Notes under the pieces: model-generated
Database searches by the model: none
Told to the model about the DNA's origin: nothing
The model's input: only the letters and a program-made list of their open reading frames with translations
Assembly: GCA_964555675.1 (NCBI GenBank)
Contig: CAZKTU010000001.1
Coordinates: 1 to 64,000, forward strand
Direction: 5' to 3'
Source of the DNA: CAIWXH01 sp964555675
GTDB lineage: Bacteria; Chloroflexota; Chloroflexia; Chloroflexales; Chloroflexaceae
Length of the DNA: 64,000 bases
Translations under genes and position numbers: made by a program
Shown here: positions 27,601-36,590 of the stretch, piece after piece
Layout: every line of letters begins with the position of its first letter
Numbering within the stretch: position 1 is the first letter of the stretch

Positions 27601-30600
27601 ATAAACATTATACTGATTAGTCAACCAATGATCATCTTTTTTATGAACATTATATTTGATATATTTTTCATAATAATGTTCAATTATATTAATAGTTACA
27701 GAAGGTGTAGGTGTATTAATATATTTTAATAGTAATCTATTTTCTTTATTTTGCAATGAAATTGGGATTGTTTCATTAAATAACGAGGTATCAGCACTAA
27801 GCATTCCAGGTACTAACTTTCCATGGCCATCTTTGACTAATGTTTTAGTACTAAATATTGAAAAATATTCAACTTTATTTAATATTTCAAACTCGTGGTT
27901 ATTTTGAGTAGTATATTTATTAAAATAATCATTCCAAATATTATATTCTAACATACAGTCGAAGCAGCAATCAAAACCTATTTCAAATGCTCTATTAGAT
28001 AACGATGGAATCTGATAAATAGGATTATTAAATAGTTGGAAAGGTCTTACTACTAAATTTAAATATGTAAATTTATTTTCATAATTTTTTACATTATAAT
28101 ATCTCATACGTATATTTTCTTTACTGAATACCAATCGCGTTTCGGTAGTAATAATAGGAGCTCTAGGTTGAAGCCAAATACTTCCATCAAAGTATTCAAA
28201 TATCCTTTTAGAAGGATCAGAATCATTAAAATTAGAAACGAAATCGATATTATATGGAGGTGGAAGTTGTAAACATTCATTAAAAATGCTGCTATATTCT
28301 GGTTTATTAGAAATATTAATAGAATCGTCATTTAAATTGCCAAATGGTAATTTAAATTTCAACATAGTTTTATCAGGTTGAAGATAATAAATCCATATGA
28401 CTTGCATTGCACTATTCCAAAGAATATCAATATCAGTAGGAAATTCATTTGATCCTAATACAGTTCTAATGTCGCTCCAAAAATATACCGGCATTTTATC
28501 ACCTTTGGTTGTTTTATGGGTATGTAATCCTTTCAAAACAATTGAAAGATCTTTAGTATAATAATCTTCAATAATCGATATTCTATGCATTTTAATAAAA
28601 TCTAACATTGCTGGCTGAAGATAAGTTTTGTTATTTAATTCTTGATATTTCCATACTTTTTTAAATTTTTTATTGTCGTCTTTGAATTTTCCTGCATGAA
28701 TATAACCAATTTCATTATGTATATTATGCGAAGTATCATATACATAATGAGGTTTACGAGATTCAATCCAAATTTTATGTTCACTAGGATCAATAAAAAT
28801 AAATTTAACATTTGGAAATAAATCTAATAATAGATATCTTGATTCTGAAGGTGCAGAACCGGCATAAATAACATAGGCTTCATCTAAATGAGATTTCAAC
28901 GTTTCTGTTAAAAACTGAAGTTCATTTAAGAATAATTTACGTTGACCAATATGTAAAATCGGTCTAGGAAAATTCTTATCACTAATATATGGGATATTAA
29001 ATTTAATATCATCATATGTTCTCATATTAAATTCTGTATTAAATTTAACATTACATAAATGTTTATATAATGCAGGATAATAGAAGAAAGAAGGTATATT
29101 TTTATTTTTTGGAATATTTAATGTAGTTTCTCGATCCAGAGGTACAACTTTATTAAATAATTCATAATTGTAAAGATACAATAACTTTGCAAAGCCTTGA
29201 AGGTTAGCTGTAGATGTTATATTGATAGTTCTTAAAATATTTTGATTATTTAAAGCTTGTCTTGCAAAATTTCCAAATTCATTAGTATTAGCTACAAAAG
29301 AATTAGAAATCGTTTTAAGATAAAAATAATCTAATGTTTTTAAGAAAAGTTCTTTTAATGAAGGATCTTTAATTGTAATATTAGTTTGAATATTAAGAAC
29401 AGATTTATCACAATCTGCATATGAATAATATTTAATAAATTGTTTATAATAATTAATTGAATCGACATTAATCATTTTTTTAAGAGTAAGAGGGTTAACT
29501 TGTTTATTATAATTTAATGTTTCGATTATAAGGCTATCAACCGTGTCAGGATCAAAACCAACTATATAGTTAGAGATTTCATCTATATTATCTTTTAAAT
29601 ATAAATATCTATTGGCATTTTTCTGTAAAAATGCTAATATTCTAAATTTATTTATAGGTTCAACACTACTATTATCATCAAAAATAATAGATGAAATCGT
29701 ATTTAACCTTTCTTCATTATTTTCAATACCATTAATATAAATATTTTGGATCTCAATAAGTTTGCAAATAAATTCGATATTTTCATTTGTAATATCATAA
29801 TCATAATATATTTGTTGCGTATTAGGATTTTGAACAAATAATATTTCAAACAAAATCTGAGAACGATCATGAATAGATAATTCTAATAAACATTTATCTA
29901 CTTCTGTTCGAGATATAGGTTCTTTGCTATCAAAGAATTTATAAATTAAATTATTAAATTCTTTATCAACAATTACATCCGTAACAATATTATTACTTAG
30001 ATTTTCATAATTAGTTTCTTTAATTTTTTTCCATATCCAAATAGGTTGAGGTGATGATAAAATATTACCATCTTTCATATTAGCATATGAAAGAACACCC
30101 ATAAAATCAGAACCGATACATAATTTTTGAACATCTTCAATCATTCTACTGATATATTTTTGATTATTATTAAAGTAGTTAATATTAATAGCCATATATC
30201 CATCCTTTTTGATATATTTCCATGAATTAAATAATGTAGGTAAAAGAAAATTTTCATACCATATATTTTCAGTTGAAAATAGAGATATAGATTGATCATT
30301 GGTATTACTATAAGTTTCAAGATTAAAATAAGGAGGTGACGTATACATTAAATCAAATTGAATATTTTGTTGATTATACAATTGATCTAATTCTCTATCC
30401 ATATCTAAAGTTTGAGATCCATGTTTAAATATCTTATAGGTTCTTCCCGCGTTACCATGCTTCTGTATCATTTTTTCATAATTTTTATGTAGATCAACAT
30501 TTGGATCTGTTGCAATATAATTAACATTTGCAGCCATTGCACCAAATAATCTATCACCCCATCCCGCTGAAGAATCATATATCCATATATCTTTTTTTGA

Positions 30601-31155
30601 TTTTTTTTGACCATCAACAAGAAGATATTGAATTAATGCCATGATATTAGCAGGTCGATGAGTAGTACATTCAATAGATGGTTTAATATTATAGATATTT
30701 TCCCGAAGATTTGGGGAAAAAGTATCTACTCTTTTTCCGTCTATTTTAGAAAGTAATTGAAATAGTTCTCTTGGTTTCTTATAAAAAAGAATATGAGGAC
30801 TATCTTTTCCAAGAAGAGAACATTTCATTCTTTCTTCTTCTTGATACATATCACTTAACATGTTAAAATCATTATAATCAGAATCATTAGATTTTAATAT
30901 TAATGATTTTTTAATATTATTTACTTTGAAATATGGAACAAATTTTTCTTTATTAATTATTATAGGATATTTGAATTGATAAGTATCTACTTCAATCAAT
31001 CTAGGTTTATAATCATATTTAATTAAATTACCAAACATCATTTTGATAGAATTATCATCATATTGTTCTCTTTTTAATGGAAAAACCAATTGTTTTGCTT
31101 CGATAGCTTTAACAAATTGTTCTTCAGATTTATGATCTTTATTAAAATTTTGCAT
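24616..31155 (-). CDS. Giant fusion: methyltransferase, VP39-like cap methyltransferase, methyltransferase, two TTL-like ligases
   Basis: 2179 residues without a break. (1) ~150-375: methyltransferase-like, DSSAGWGDRL (194-203) and TSPPYF (272-277), the latter like the (D/N/S)PPY motif of amino-methyltransferases. (2) ~690-935: poxvirus VP39-like 2'-O-methyltransferase, HIGQRKLFLNE (735-745), YAGSAPSE (764-771), FIDPSEHKIW (787-796), VLKG (873-876), LKFKLPF. A Cys-bearing tail GFDCCFDC (1060-1067) follows. (3) ~1365-1560: class I methyltransferase, LDIGCGEGK (1395-1403), FMALHHI. (4) ~1600-1845 and (5) ~1880-2165: two tubulin-tyrosine-ligase-like ATP-grasp domains, each with IKPxxxxGGxGI, FD(L/M)RV and LLEINxxPG. 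VP39 methylates mRNA caps; TTL enzymes add amino acids to protein tails. What joins them functionally is unknown. Confidence 0.9.
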   Translation of the reverse strand: MQNFNKDHKSEEQFVKAIEAKQLVFPLKREQYDDNSIKMMFGNLIKYDYKPRLIEVDTYQFKYPIIINKEKFVPYFKVNNIKKSLILKSNDSDYNDFNMLSDMYQEEERMKCSLLGKDSPHILFYKKPRELFQLLSKIDGKRVDTFSPNLRENIYNIKPSIECTTHRPANIMALIQYLLVDGQKKSKKDIWIYDSSAGWGDRLFGAMAANVNYIATDPNVDLHKNYEKMIQKHGNAGRTYKIFKHGSQTLDMDRELDQLYNQQNIQFDLMYTSPPYFNLETYSNTNDQSISLFSTENIWYENFLLPTLFNSWKYIKKDGYMAININYFNNNQKYISRMIEDVQKLCIGSDFMGVLSYANMKDGNILSSPQPIWIWKKIKETNYENLSNNIVTDVIVDKEFNNLIYKFFDSKEPISRTEVDKCLLELSIHDRSQILFEILFVQNPNTQQIYYDYDITNENIEFICKLIEIQNIYINGIENNEERLNTISSIIFDDNSSVEPINKFRILAFLQKNANRYLYLKDNIDEISNYIVGFDPDTVDSLIIETLNYNKQVNPLTLKKMINVDSINYYKQFIKYYSYADCDKSVLNIQTNITIKDPSLKELFLKTLDYFYLKTISNSFVANTNEFGNFARQALNNQNILRTINITSTANLQGFAKLLYLYNYELFNKVVPLDRETTLNIPKNKNIPSFFYYPALYKHLCNVKFNTEFNMRTYDDIKFNIPYISDKNFPRPILHIGQRKLFLNELQFLTETLKSHLDEAYVIYAGSAPSESRYLLLDLFPNVKFIFIDPSEHKIWIESRKPHYVYDTSHNIHNEIGYIHAGKFKDDNKKFKKVWKYQELNNKTYLQPAMLDFIKMHRISIIEDYYTKDLSIVLKGLHTHKTTKGDKMPVYFWSDIRTVLGSNEFPTDIDILWNSAMQVIWIYYLQPDKTMLKFKLPFGNLNDDSINISNKPEYSSIFNECLQLPPPYNIDFVSNFNDSDPSKRIFEYFDGSIWLQPRAPIITTETRLVFSKENIRMRYYNVKNYENKFTYLNLVVRPFQLFNNPIYQIPSLSNRAFEIGFDCCFDCMLEYNIWNDYFNKYTTQNNHEFEILNKVEYFSIFSTKTLVKDGHGKLVPGMLSADTSLFNETIPISLQNKENRLLLKYINTPTPSVTINIIEHYYEKYIKYNVHKKDDHWLTNQYNVYKKFSKKDDSIINTQTNISRFNNATEFNIFISNNIDSRNKLLDIFNKIKNIRIVNRWEDAKLIMKASLKEPVNNNISSDISELGIEKMYNSPQSGRQFIDLRKILNIREIKNHFISILYGTIFSKLQDEIKKIISDIIFDEANYDLDDDVIYNNIRSKIIKFNKTENTVDHEVKSYGITVPSRASYRVKYLLPIFSEYIESTKNIENRSYLDIGCGEGKITSAIGSMFNIKNIHGCDIVPYENPDFNFTLITDINKPYPYNDKSQDIITTFMALHHIRDMVKSIVDIYRMLKDDGIFIIREHDCTSPSISLMLDILHGLYAMSWNEEIEYASFKEQYSKYLSQYDMINIIENIGFKLAYITKPTKDIRSYYAVFVKNDNISNYFKSVASPIFYNINKPIEPNTKILNLFPDHNLITNKDSLYITYKQWCSQYNININNILPKTWNEINNSSIIEFTKLPKIIIKPRSSFGGQGIKVMNGKDFNLQVKDYNNYIVQEYITNVKTIKHLTKGYDCKFDLRVNIIVNSRGGIWIYNNMLLRVSDEEYDINSSNELVHITNFDKRQITNNSKRYVNLITPGENYDLSHNVKLFIMKYVIPVISEMVVKKYYDYNTKTFLYPNLTSFQRFGIDLIVTNNNEIKLLEINSNPGYPDEKDYLYLTNLWFSNQNIFNIPDNIEMNFITNRTVYNNENLPLNTSKLIYINPSYFDANNLTLFAYKTGFKIVDNYETADIIVKYKFNFDDDTYKNKVINKYPGDNTLHFKDKLPEAVKSINALSIIPQTINADDNNFDRSLLDENKLYIIKPSHNYGGIGIKLNYKNDINITTQSVIQEYIKNPQLLNGCKFDMRVNYILYNNEIYMYNSIMLRISDKKFDINNLDNNIHVTNLHGRETTQFNQMLLENTPRLDIKSINNKIIDFSKQYIKPLINKYVFESSKDIIEQQNLTCYAQFGIDILITDDMKLYLLEINNSPGTIGDITKSIFSIFTSNKLDTSNLTLI

Positions 31156-31220
31156 ATTATTATAAGGTCGAATTAGTGATTATTCTTCTTTTAATTTAGA
31201 TAAAAAATTATTTAATTAAA

Positions 31221-31232
31221 ATTTTCATTTTT
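31221..31232 (-). promoter_or_regulatory. Early-type promoter element of the fusion gene
   Basis: Minus-strand AAAAATGAAAAT, about 66 bp before the ATG, farther than for the other genes. Confidence 0.5.
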
Positions 31233-31243
31233 AATTATCATGT

Positions 31244-31260
31244 TTTACTCGACGAGTAAA
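31244..31260 (-). terminator. 3' hairpin
   Basis: Stem TTTACTC/GAGTAAA, loop GAC, adjoining the stop of the next minus-strand gene. Confidence 0.55.
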
Positions 31261-31596
31261 TTATAATTGTTCAGAAATTTCGTCTCTTACTTTAGAATCT
31301 AATTCCTCTTCATTTAGGGGACAAACATCATCATCACATTCTTGAATTTGAACTTTCTTCTTTTTAGAAGAAGACTTCTTATTAATTAAATCACCATGAT
31401 ATGAAAGCATATTTTTAATTTTATGATTTTCATCCATTAATAATTTTACAGCTTGTTCTAATTGATCTACTTTAGATTCTAACGACGAACATCTTTTTGA
31501 AAGATAAAATGCTAAACCTCCAACAACTACAACCTCTGCTGCAATATGTATATACATAGATTTTCCTAAAATTGCCGAATTTGATTGTTCACTCAT
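31261..31596 (-). CDS. Membrane-anchored coiled-coil protein (111 aa)
   Basis: A transmembrane segment at ~14-31 (IHIAAEVVVVGGLAFYL) is followed by a coiled coil (~36-65, SSLESKVDQLEQAVKLLMDE), a Lys/Ser-rich patch (SSSKKKK) and an acidic tail. This architecture is common in NCLDV virion membrane proteins; no named family assigned. Start context GAATAAATG. Confidence 0.65.
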   Translation of the reverse strand: MSEQSNSAILGKSMYIHIAAEVVVVGGLAFYLSKRCSSLESKVDQLEQAVKLLMDENHKIKNMLSYHGDLINKKSSSKKKKVQIQECDDDVCPLNEEELDSKVRDEISEQL

Positions 31597-31627
31597 TTAT
31601 TCACCGTCTTATAAATATTTAAATAAT

Positions 31628-31640
31628 AAAAATGAAAATT
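31628..31640 (+). promoter_or_regulatory. Early-type promoter element of the kinase-like gene
   Basis: AAAAATGAAAATT, about 25-35 bp before the ATG. Confidence 0.5.
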
Positions 31641-31663
31641 AAATAATAAATAATAATTTATAA

Positions 31664-33052
31664 ATGAATTATGAAACATTTATAAATTTCTTAATAAATA
31701 AAAAACAAAAATTAATTAAAGATATAAATGATTTCGATACGGAATCTATTAAAAACAATTTCAATAGTTTAAGTTCTATAAATGATGAATTATGTATTAT
31801 GATTAAAAATTCCAGAGAAATCGCAACAGGAAATTACGCAAAAATATATCAATATGATTTCGACGAAAAGAATAGTGTAATATTAAAATTGCAAAAGATA
31901 GATATAAAAGGTGTTTTGGTAGAATCTTTAGATTCTACTTTGTGTAGTAAAATTAAAGAATTTTACAATCAAAGTAGATATCGGTTATGGGTTAAGGAAT
32001 GTAAAAACGATTTAGCATGTTTTCCAGATATATATACAGAAAATATGAATCATAATGAATATTTTATTAGCTGTTTTACAGAACATATACAAAACGCGTT
32101 AAAATATTATGGTATGGAAATGATAATTCATAATACCAAAGATTATTCATTTCCATATATGAAATTTACTGCTGAAGATATTAAAAATATTTATGAAAGT
32201 TTATCATCATTTGATAAGAAAATATTTTCTGAAGATAATGATGCATATATAAAATTTTGTCAATTATATAATGAAAATAAAGGTTCTGATGATATACAAT
32301 TTAATGAGTATATACATCGTTTATTATTAAATAAATCATTCAAATCTTTATATGATAGATATGTAAAAGAATTTAAAAATTATGGCCAATCAACAAGTAT
32401 TATTGAAAATATTATTCATAAATCGGAAGATCCTGATAAACAGTATTTTGATATATTTGGTAGAGAAGCACCTATTAGAAAACAATTATATTATTGTTTA
32501 ATACTAGAAAAAGCACTATTTCCATTTTTTACCATGATATCAAATCCAAGTGATAATTATTCAATAACAGAAGGTACAAATATGTTTGATGAAATAGTTT
32601 TACAATGTTTATATGGATTATATAATTTTCAAAAATTACAAATAAATCATAATGATACACATACATTAAATATTTTAATTTTTGAAAATAATTGTGAAGA
32701 AACAAAAGATATAATTATTGCTACTTCAAAAGTTAAAATTATATTACGTAATCAAAAATACATTGCAAAATTTGGGGATTTTGCAATGTCACAAAAATAT
32801 TCTAATATAAAAATTATAAATAATTACATTGATAATGATTATTATGGTACAATAATGAATTGTTTTAATACATCTTATGATATTGCGTTATTTATTTTTG
32901 ATATTATAAGATGTATTGAAACGCCATTTATTAAAAAAATATCAAGTTTATTTAACATTACCGAAATAAGAATGACATTAAAAGAAATTAAAAATCATAC
33001 TCATATATCTGCAGAATATATTATAGACAATATTGCGAAAGATTATTTTTAA
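31664..33052 (+). CDS. Protein kinase-like protein, possibly inactive
   Basis: 462 residues. A kinase-like fold is suggested by the nucleotide-loop-like SREIATGNYAKIYQYDF (~49-65), VILKLQKI with the candidate Lys, the catalytic-loop-like NHNDTHTLNIL (~327-337) and KFGDFAMS (~369), where DFA replaces DFG. The insert between the two lobes is long. The HxD and N residues are present, so catalysis is possible, but the altered DFG and weak glycine loop argue for caution. Giant viruses carry many divergent kinases of this sort, often virion-associated. Confidence 0.65.
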   Translation: MNYETFINFLINKKQKLIKDINDFDTESIKNNFNSLSSINDELCIMIKNSREIATGNYAKIYQYDFDEKNSVILKLQKIDIKGVLVESLDSTLCSKIKEFYNQSRYRLWVKECKNDLACFPDIYTENMNHNEYFISCFTEHIQNALKYYGMEMIIHNTKDYSFPYMKFTAEDIKNIYESLSSFDKKIFSEDNDAYIKFCQLYNENKGSDDIQFNEYIHRLLLNKSFKSLYDRYVKEFKNYGQSTSIIENIIHKSEDPDKQYFDIFGREAPIRKQLYYCLILEKALFPFFTMISNPSDNYSITEGTNMFDEIVLQCLYGLYNFQKLQINHNDTHTLNILIFENNCEETKDIIIATSKVKIILRNQKYIAKFGDFAMSQKYSNIKIINNYIDNDYYGTIMNCFNTSYDIALFIFDIIRCIETPFIKKISSLFNITEIRMTLKEIKNHTHISAEYIIDNIAKDYF

Positions 33053-33068
33053 TATTCAATGAATATTA
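33050..33068 (+). terminator. 3' hairpin, variant stem
   Basis: Stem TAATATTC/GAATATTA, loop AAT. Confidence 0.5.
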
Positions 33069-33083
33069 TATTTTTATTAATAA

Positions 33084-33377
33084 ATGGATTATATATTATA
33101 TCTATTAATATTATTTTGGATCTTTATATTTATCCTTATTAATTTAAATGTTACATATAAAAAACAAATAGATACCAAAGATTGTATTATTATTAAAACT
33201 TTAAATACATTAAAATGCTTACCTATTAATAAAGAATTATTGGTTTGTAATGTTACAGATTTCGAGAAAATGCAATATTTAAAAAAATATCTATCATCAA
33301 GAAAAAATAATGATGACGATCCTAATTTAAATTTTTGGATCCAAAGATATTATTCACCGATAAATATTAGACGATAA
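33084..33377 (+). CDS. Small membrane-anchored protein (97 aa)
   Basis: Residues ~3-23 form a signal anchor (YILYLLILFWIFIFILINL); the remaining ~70 residues are soluble with two Cys (TKDCIIIK, LKCLPI). No family recognised. Confidence 0.62.
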   Translation: MDYILYLLILFWIFIFILINLNVTYKKQIDTKDCIIIKTLNTLKCLPINKELLVCNVTDFEKMQYLKKYLSSRKNNDDDPNLNFWIQRYYSPINIRR

Positions 33378-33383
33378 TTTGAA

Positions 33384-33408
33384 TAGTATTACTCAATGAG
33401 TAATACTA
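33384..33408. terminator. 3' hairpin between convergent genes
   Basis: Stem TAGTATTACTC/GAGTAATACTA, loop AAT, 11 bp; the right arm includes the stop codon of the minus-strand gene. Confidence 0.65.
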
Positions 33409-33681
33409 AATATTCTGTGTAAAAGATTTATCTATAGGTAAATAATGTATCATACCTACACTTTCAAAATTATCATCTATAAATAGAATAAAATGTTTAT
33501 CATCAAAAGTTATATTATTATGTAATATAATATTATTATAAGGCAAAGTATCTTTTTTAGCAAATAAAGAATAATATTTTATTTTTTCTTTATATTTTCT
33601 TTTTCGTAATATGCATATACCTGGACCCTTACTTAAAAAATTATCTCTAAATTTATTATAAATATCTTCGTTAATATTCAT
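33406..33681 (-). CDS. Hypothetical protein (91 aa)
   Basis: Basic N-terminal half (RKRKYKEKIKYY) and an acidic, beta-rich C-terminal half (HFILFIDDNFESVGMIHYL). No family recognised. Start context AGTAAATG. Confidence 0.58.
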   Translation of the reverse strand: MNINEDIYNKFRDNFLSKGPGICILRKRKYKEKIKYYSLFAKKDTLPYNNIILHNNITFDDKHFILFIDDNFESVGMIHYLPIDKSFTQNI

Positions 33682-33710
33682 TTACTTATTAATGATAATT
33701 ATTTAAATAT

Positions 33711-34025
33711 TTACTTAATGTATTTTTTTAAAAAATCGATATTAATATCAACAGGAACTAACATATTTTTAATTTTATTATAATCAATATTATTTGGATT
33801 ATCAAAAATGTATTTGATAACTTTTCTAATAATATTTATATGAGATATATTATGCATCTTATGATGCATATCTATATGTAATTTTTCAACTAAAAATTGA
33901 CAAATCATATCATGCGAATATAATAAATATATTAAATCATTATTACAATCATAATATTCTATAAATATTTTATCATTATATATTAGACATGGAAAGTGAA
34001 ATAAAAGTTCTTCATATTTGACCAT
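33711..34025 (-). CDS. Hypothetical protein (104 aa)
   Basis: Begins MVKYEELLFHFPCLIYND; rich in Tyr, His and Asp; C-terminal helices. Resembles the N-terminal region of giant-virus BTB/ankyrin-type orphan proteins in feel only; no family assigned. Divergent from the RNR gene across a 94-bp promoter space holding an 18-bp palindrome. Confidence 0.58.
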   Translation of the reverse strand: MVKYEELLFHFPCLIYNDKIFIEYYDCNNDLIYLLYSHDMICQFLVEKLHIDMHHKMHNISHINIIRKVIKYIFDNPNNIDYNKIKNMLVPVDINIDFLKKYIK

Positions 34026-34068
34026 CTATAAAATAGAAGTTTAATTTCGATTTATTTTGAATTAAAAA

Positions 34069-34086
34069 TTCATTTTTAAAAATGAA
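34069..34086. promoter_or_regulatory. 18-bp palindromic, bidirectional early-type promoter
   Basis: TTCATTTTTAAAAATGAA reads the same on both strands, giving AAAAATGAA toward each of the two divergent genes. Confidence 0.5.
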
Positions 34087-34092
34087 AAAAAT
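34078..34092 (+). promoter_or_regulatory. Early-type promoter element of the RNR gene
   Basis: AAAAATGAAAAAAAT, the best match in the window to the poxvirus early core; about 30-40 bp before the ATG. Confidence 0.6.
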
Positions 34093-34119
34093 ATAATAAA
34101 ATTTAGTAAAAAATTTAAT

Positions 34120-36549
34120 ATGATTCTTTTCGATTTATGCAGCGATTTACATGACGTAGATCTTACGATTTTAAAAAATAAAAATTTAAATTTGAAAGAT
34201 GAATCTCATTCTAATCTTGAATTGATTGCAAGAATAGCAAATGATGAATCAATTCAATCTTACGAATGGACTATATTTGCTGGAAGAATTGAACTTTTTA
34301 TGTTAAGATCGAAAGTAGGAAAAACATTTAGTAATGCAATGTTAAAACTTAAAGATTGTTTAGATGCAAAATATTTACAATTTGTAATTGATAACGCAGA
34401 CGTATTAAATGAAATGATTGATAATTCAAGAGATGAAAGATTAGATTATTTTGCTATATTTACATTAAAAAATTCATATTGTAAGCATGATTTCCAAGGT
34501 AATATTCAAGAAACTCCAAGTTATATGTATTTAAGAATTGCATCATTTTTACATTATCCTCATTTAAATATGATCAAATCTGTATATGATAATTTATCTC
34601 AAGGTAATTATACTCAAGCTACACCAACTATAGTAAACTCAGGGACCAAAAGACCTGGATTATCAAGTTGTGTAACAATGAGCGTATATGATAATATGGA
34701 AAATATATCGGCTAGTTGGACGAAAATGGCAATTCTTTCTAAAAATTGTGCAGGTATTGGTGCAGATTTTACAAATTTAAGACATTCAAAGATTCATGAT
34801 GGCAGTATTAGTCAAGGTATAGTTCCATGGTTAAGAATTGTTAATGAAATTATTAAAGGTGTACCTCAAAGAGAACGCAAAGGAAGTGCAGCTATATATT
34901 TAGAAGTATGGCATACAGACGTTTTTGAATTTATTGAAGCAAAAGATCCATCTGGTAATCCAGAATTAAAAGCTAGATATCTATTTTACGGATTGATGAT
35001 ATGCGACTTATTCATGAAAAGAGTAGAAAATGATGAAATGTGGAGTTTATTTTGTCCAAATATAGCTAAACGTTTAGATAAAACATATGGTAAAGAATTT
35101 GAAGATTTATATATTTCATATGAAAGAAAAGAATTAGCAACTAAACATATACCAGCAAGAAAATTATGGGATGCAATTCTTAGAGTCCAAACTATTGTTG
35201 GTAGTCCATATATTTTATTTAAAGATGCAATTAATAGAAAATGTAATCAAACACATGATGGTGATATTGTTAGGTTAAGTAATCTATGTACTGAAATTAC
35301 TGGTGTTACTAATGAACAAGAAATATTTAGTTGTAATCTTGCAAGTATTTCAGTTAATAATTGTATTGAAATTTTACAAAATAAACCAACCTATAACTTT
35401 AATAAGCTTGCAAATTTAACAAGAGAAGTAGTTCGAAATTTAGATAATGCTGTCAATCGTACGCATTATCCAGAAGAAATTCCAGAATTAAGAAGGGCCA
35501 ATTTTAAAAGAAGACCGTTAGGTATCGGTATTCAAGGACTTGCTGATGCAGCAGCTTTAATGGATATAAGTTGGGTAAATTATATTTATGATAACGAAGG
35601 TAATAAAATATTAAGACCTCATGAAAAAAATACACAATTGGTAAATGGTAGTAAAGTTCAACAAATGGTACCTCAACTAACTCATAATCCCGAATTTAGA
35701 CAATTTCATTTTAATATATTTGAAACTATGTATTTTGCAGGTATCAAAGAATCTATCGAACTTGCAAAAGAAGAAGGTCCGTACCCTACTTTTGATGGAT
35801 CGCCAACTTCAAAAGGATTATTCCAAATTGATCTTTGGATTTTAGAACACTTTAATATTAATACTGATGAATTTTTAGCAGATACTAAAATGTGGTATGA
35901 AAGATACTTAGATTTTATTGGGTTAACATTACGTACTCCATATTCGGAAATAGAAAAAATACGTAAAGATATGATTCTATTTAAACTTAGAAATTCATTA
36001 ATATTTGCTGAAATGCCAACCGCAACGAGTGCTCATATTCTTGGAAATAATGAATGCTTTGAACCGTTTAACAATTTAATAGGAAAAAGAAGAGTTTTAA
36101 CCGGAGAATATAAATTAGTTAATAAATATTTTATTAAAGAAGCTAGAGAATTAGGAATATGGAATACAGAACTATACCAACATGTCAGTGATAATCAAGA
36201 TATTTCTTATTATGAGAAGCCTAAACATGTTTCTCAAGAATTATGGGATAAATTAGTATTGAAATATACTACTATATTTAATATTCCTCAAAAACTCTTA
36301 CTTGAACTGAGTAGAGATAGAGGATTATTTGTTTGTCAATCGCAATCTATGAATTGTCATATGAATTATGTTACATCGACGAGGCTTCATCATTATCTTA
36401 TGTATGCATGGAAATTAAAATTAAAAACAGGACTTTATTATTTAAGACAATTAGAAAAAGTTAAAGCAATTAATTATACAATATCTAGTATTAAAATTAA
36501 CGAAACGCCTGCTTCAAATGAAGCAGTTTGTACAAGTTGTTCCGTTTAA
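34120..36549 (+). CDS. Ribonucleoside-diphosphate reductase large subunit
   Basis: 809 residues, class I R1. Active-site residues are present: Cys184 in GLSSC, Asn388-Cys390-Glu392 in NLCTEI, and redox partner Cys405 in CNLASI. PTATSAHILGNNE is the substrate phosphate-binding region, and the C-terminal CTSC (804-807) is the shuttle thiol pair. It reduces NDPs to dNDPs with the R2 subunit, not in this window. The N-terminus starts only ~47 residues before the YEWTIFAGR helix, so the ATP-cone that senses dATP appears to be missing. If so, the enzyme would escape dATP feedback. Upstream early-type promoter fits expression before replication. Confidence 0.96.
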   Translation: MILFDLCSDLHDVDLTILKNKNLNLKDESHSNLELIARIANDESIQSYEWTIFAGRIELFMLRSKVGKTFSNAMLKLKDCLDAKYLQFVIDNADVLNEMIDNSRDERLDYFAIFTLKNSYCKHDFQGNIQETPSYMYLRIASFLHYPHLNMIKSVYDNLSQGNYTQATPTIVNSGTKRPGLSSCVTMSVYDNMENISASWTKMAILSKNCAGIGADFTNLRHSKIHDGSISQGIVPWLRIVNEIIKGVPQRERKGSAAIYLEVWHTDVFEFIEAKDPSGNPELKARYLFYGLMICDLFMKRVENDEMWSLFCPNIAKRLDKTYGKEFEDLYISYERKELATKHIPARKLWDAILRVQTIVGSPYILFKDAINRKCNQTHDGDIVRLSNLCTEITGVTNEQEIFSCNLASISVNNCIEILQNKPTYNFNKLANLTREVVRNLDNAVNRTHYPEEIPELRRANFKRRPLGIGIQGLADAAALMDISWVNYIYDNEGNKILRPHEKNTQLVNGSKVQQMVPQLTHNPEFRQFHFNIFETMYFAGIKESIELAKEEGPYPTFDGSPTSKGLFQIDLWILEHFNINTDEFLADTKMWYERYLDFIGLTLRTPYSEIEKIRKDMILFKLRNSLIFAEMPTATSAHILGNNECFEPFNNLIGKRRVLTGEYKLVNKYFIKEARELGIWNTELYQHVSDNQDISYYEKPKHVSQELWDKLVLKYTTIFNIPQKLLLELSRDRGLFVCQSQSMNCHMNYVTSTRLHHYLMYAWKLKLKTGLYYLRQLEKVKAINYTISSIKINETPASNEAVCTSCSV

Positions 36550-36570
36550 AATTTAATAATTTAGAAAAAA

Positions 36571-36589
36571 TATTACTCAATGAGTAATA
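36571..36589 (+). terminator. 3' hairpin of the RNR gene
   Basis: Stem TATTACTC/GAGTAATA, loop AAT; ends 1 bp before the next ATG. Confidence 0.58.
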
Positions 36590-36590
36590 A

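Noticed and set aside
27377..28331. Small frames inside the 2179-aa gene
   Set aside because: They lie wholly within a strongly supported coding region and have no promoter or hairpin signals.
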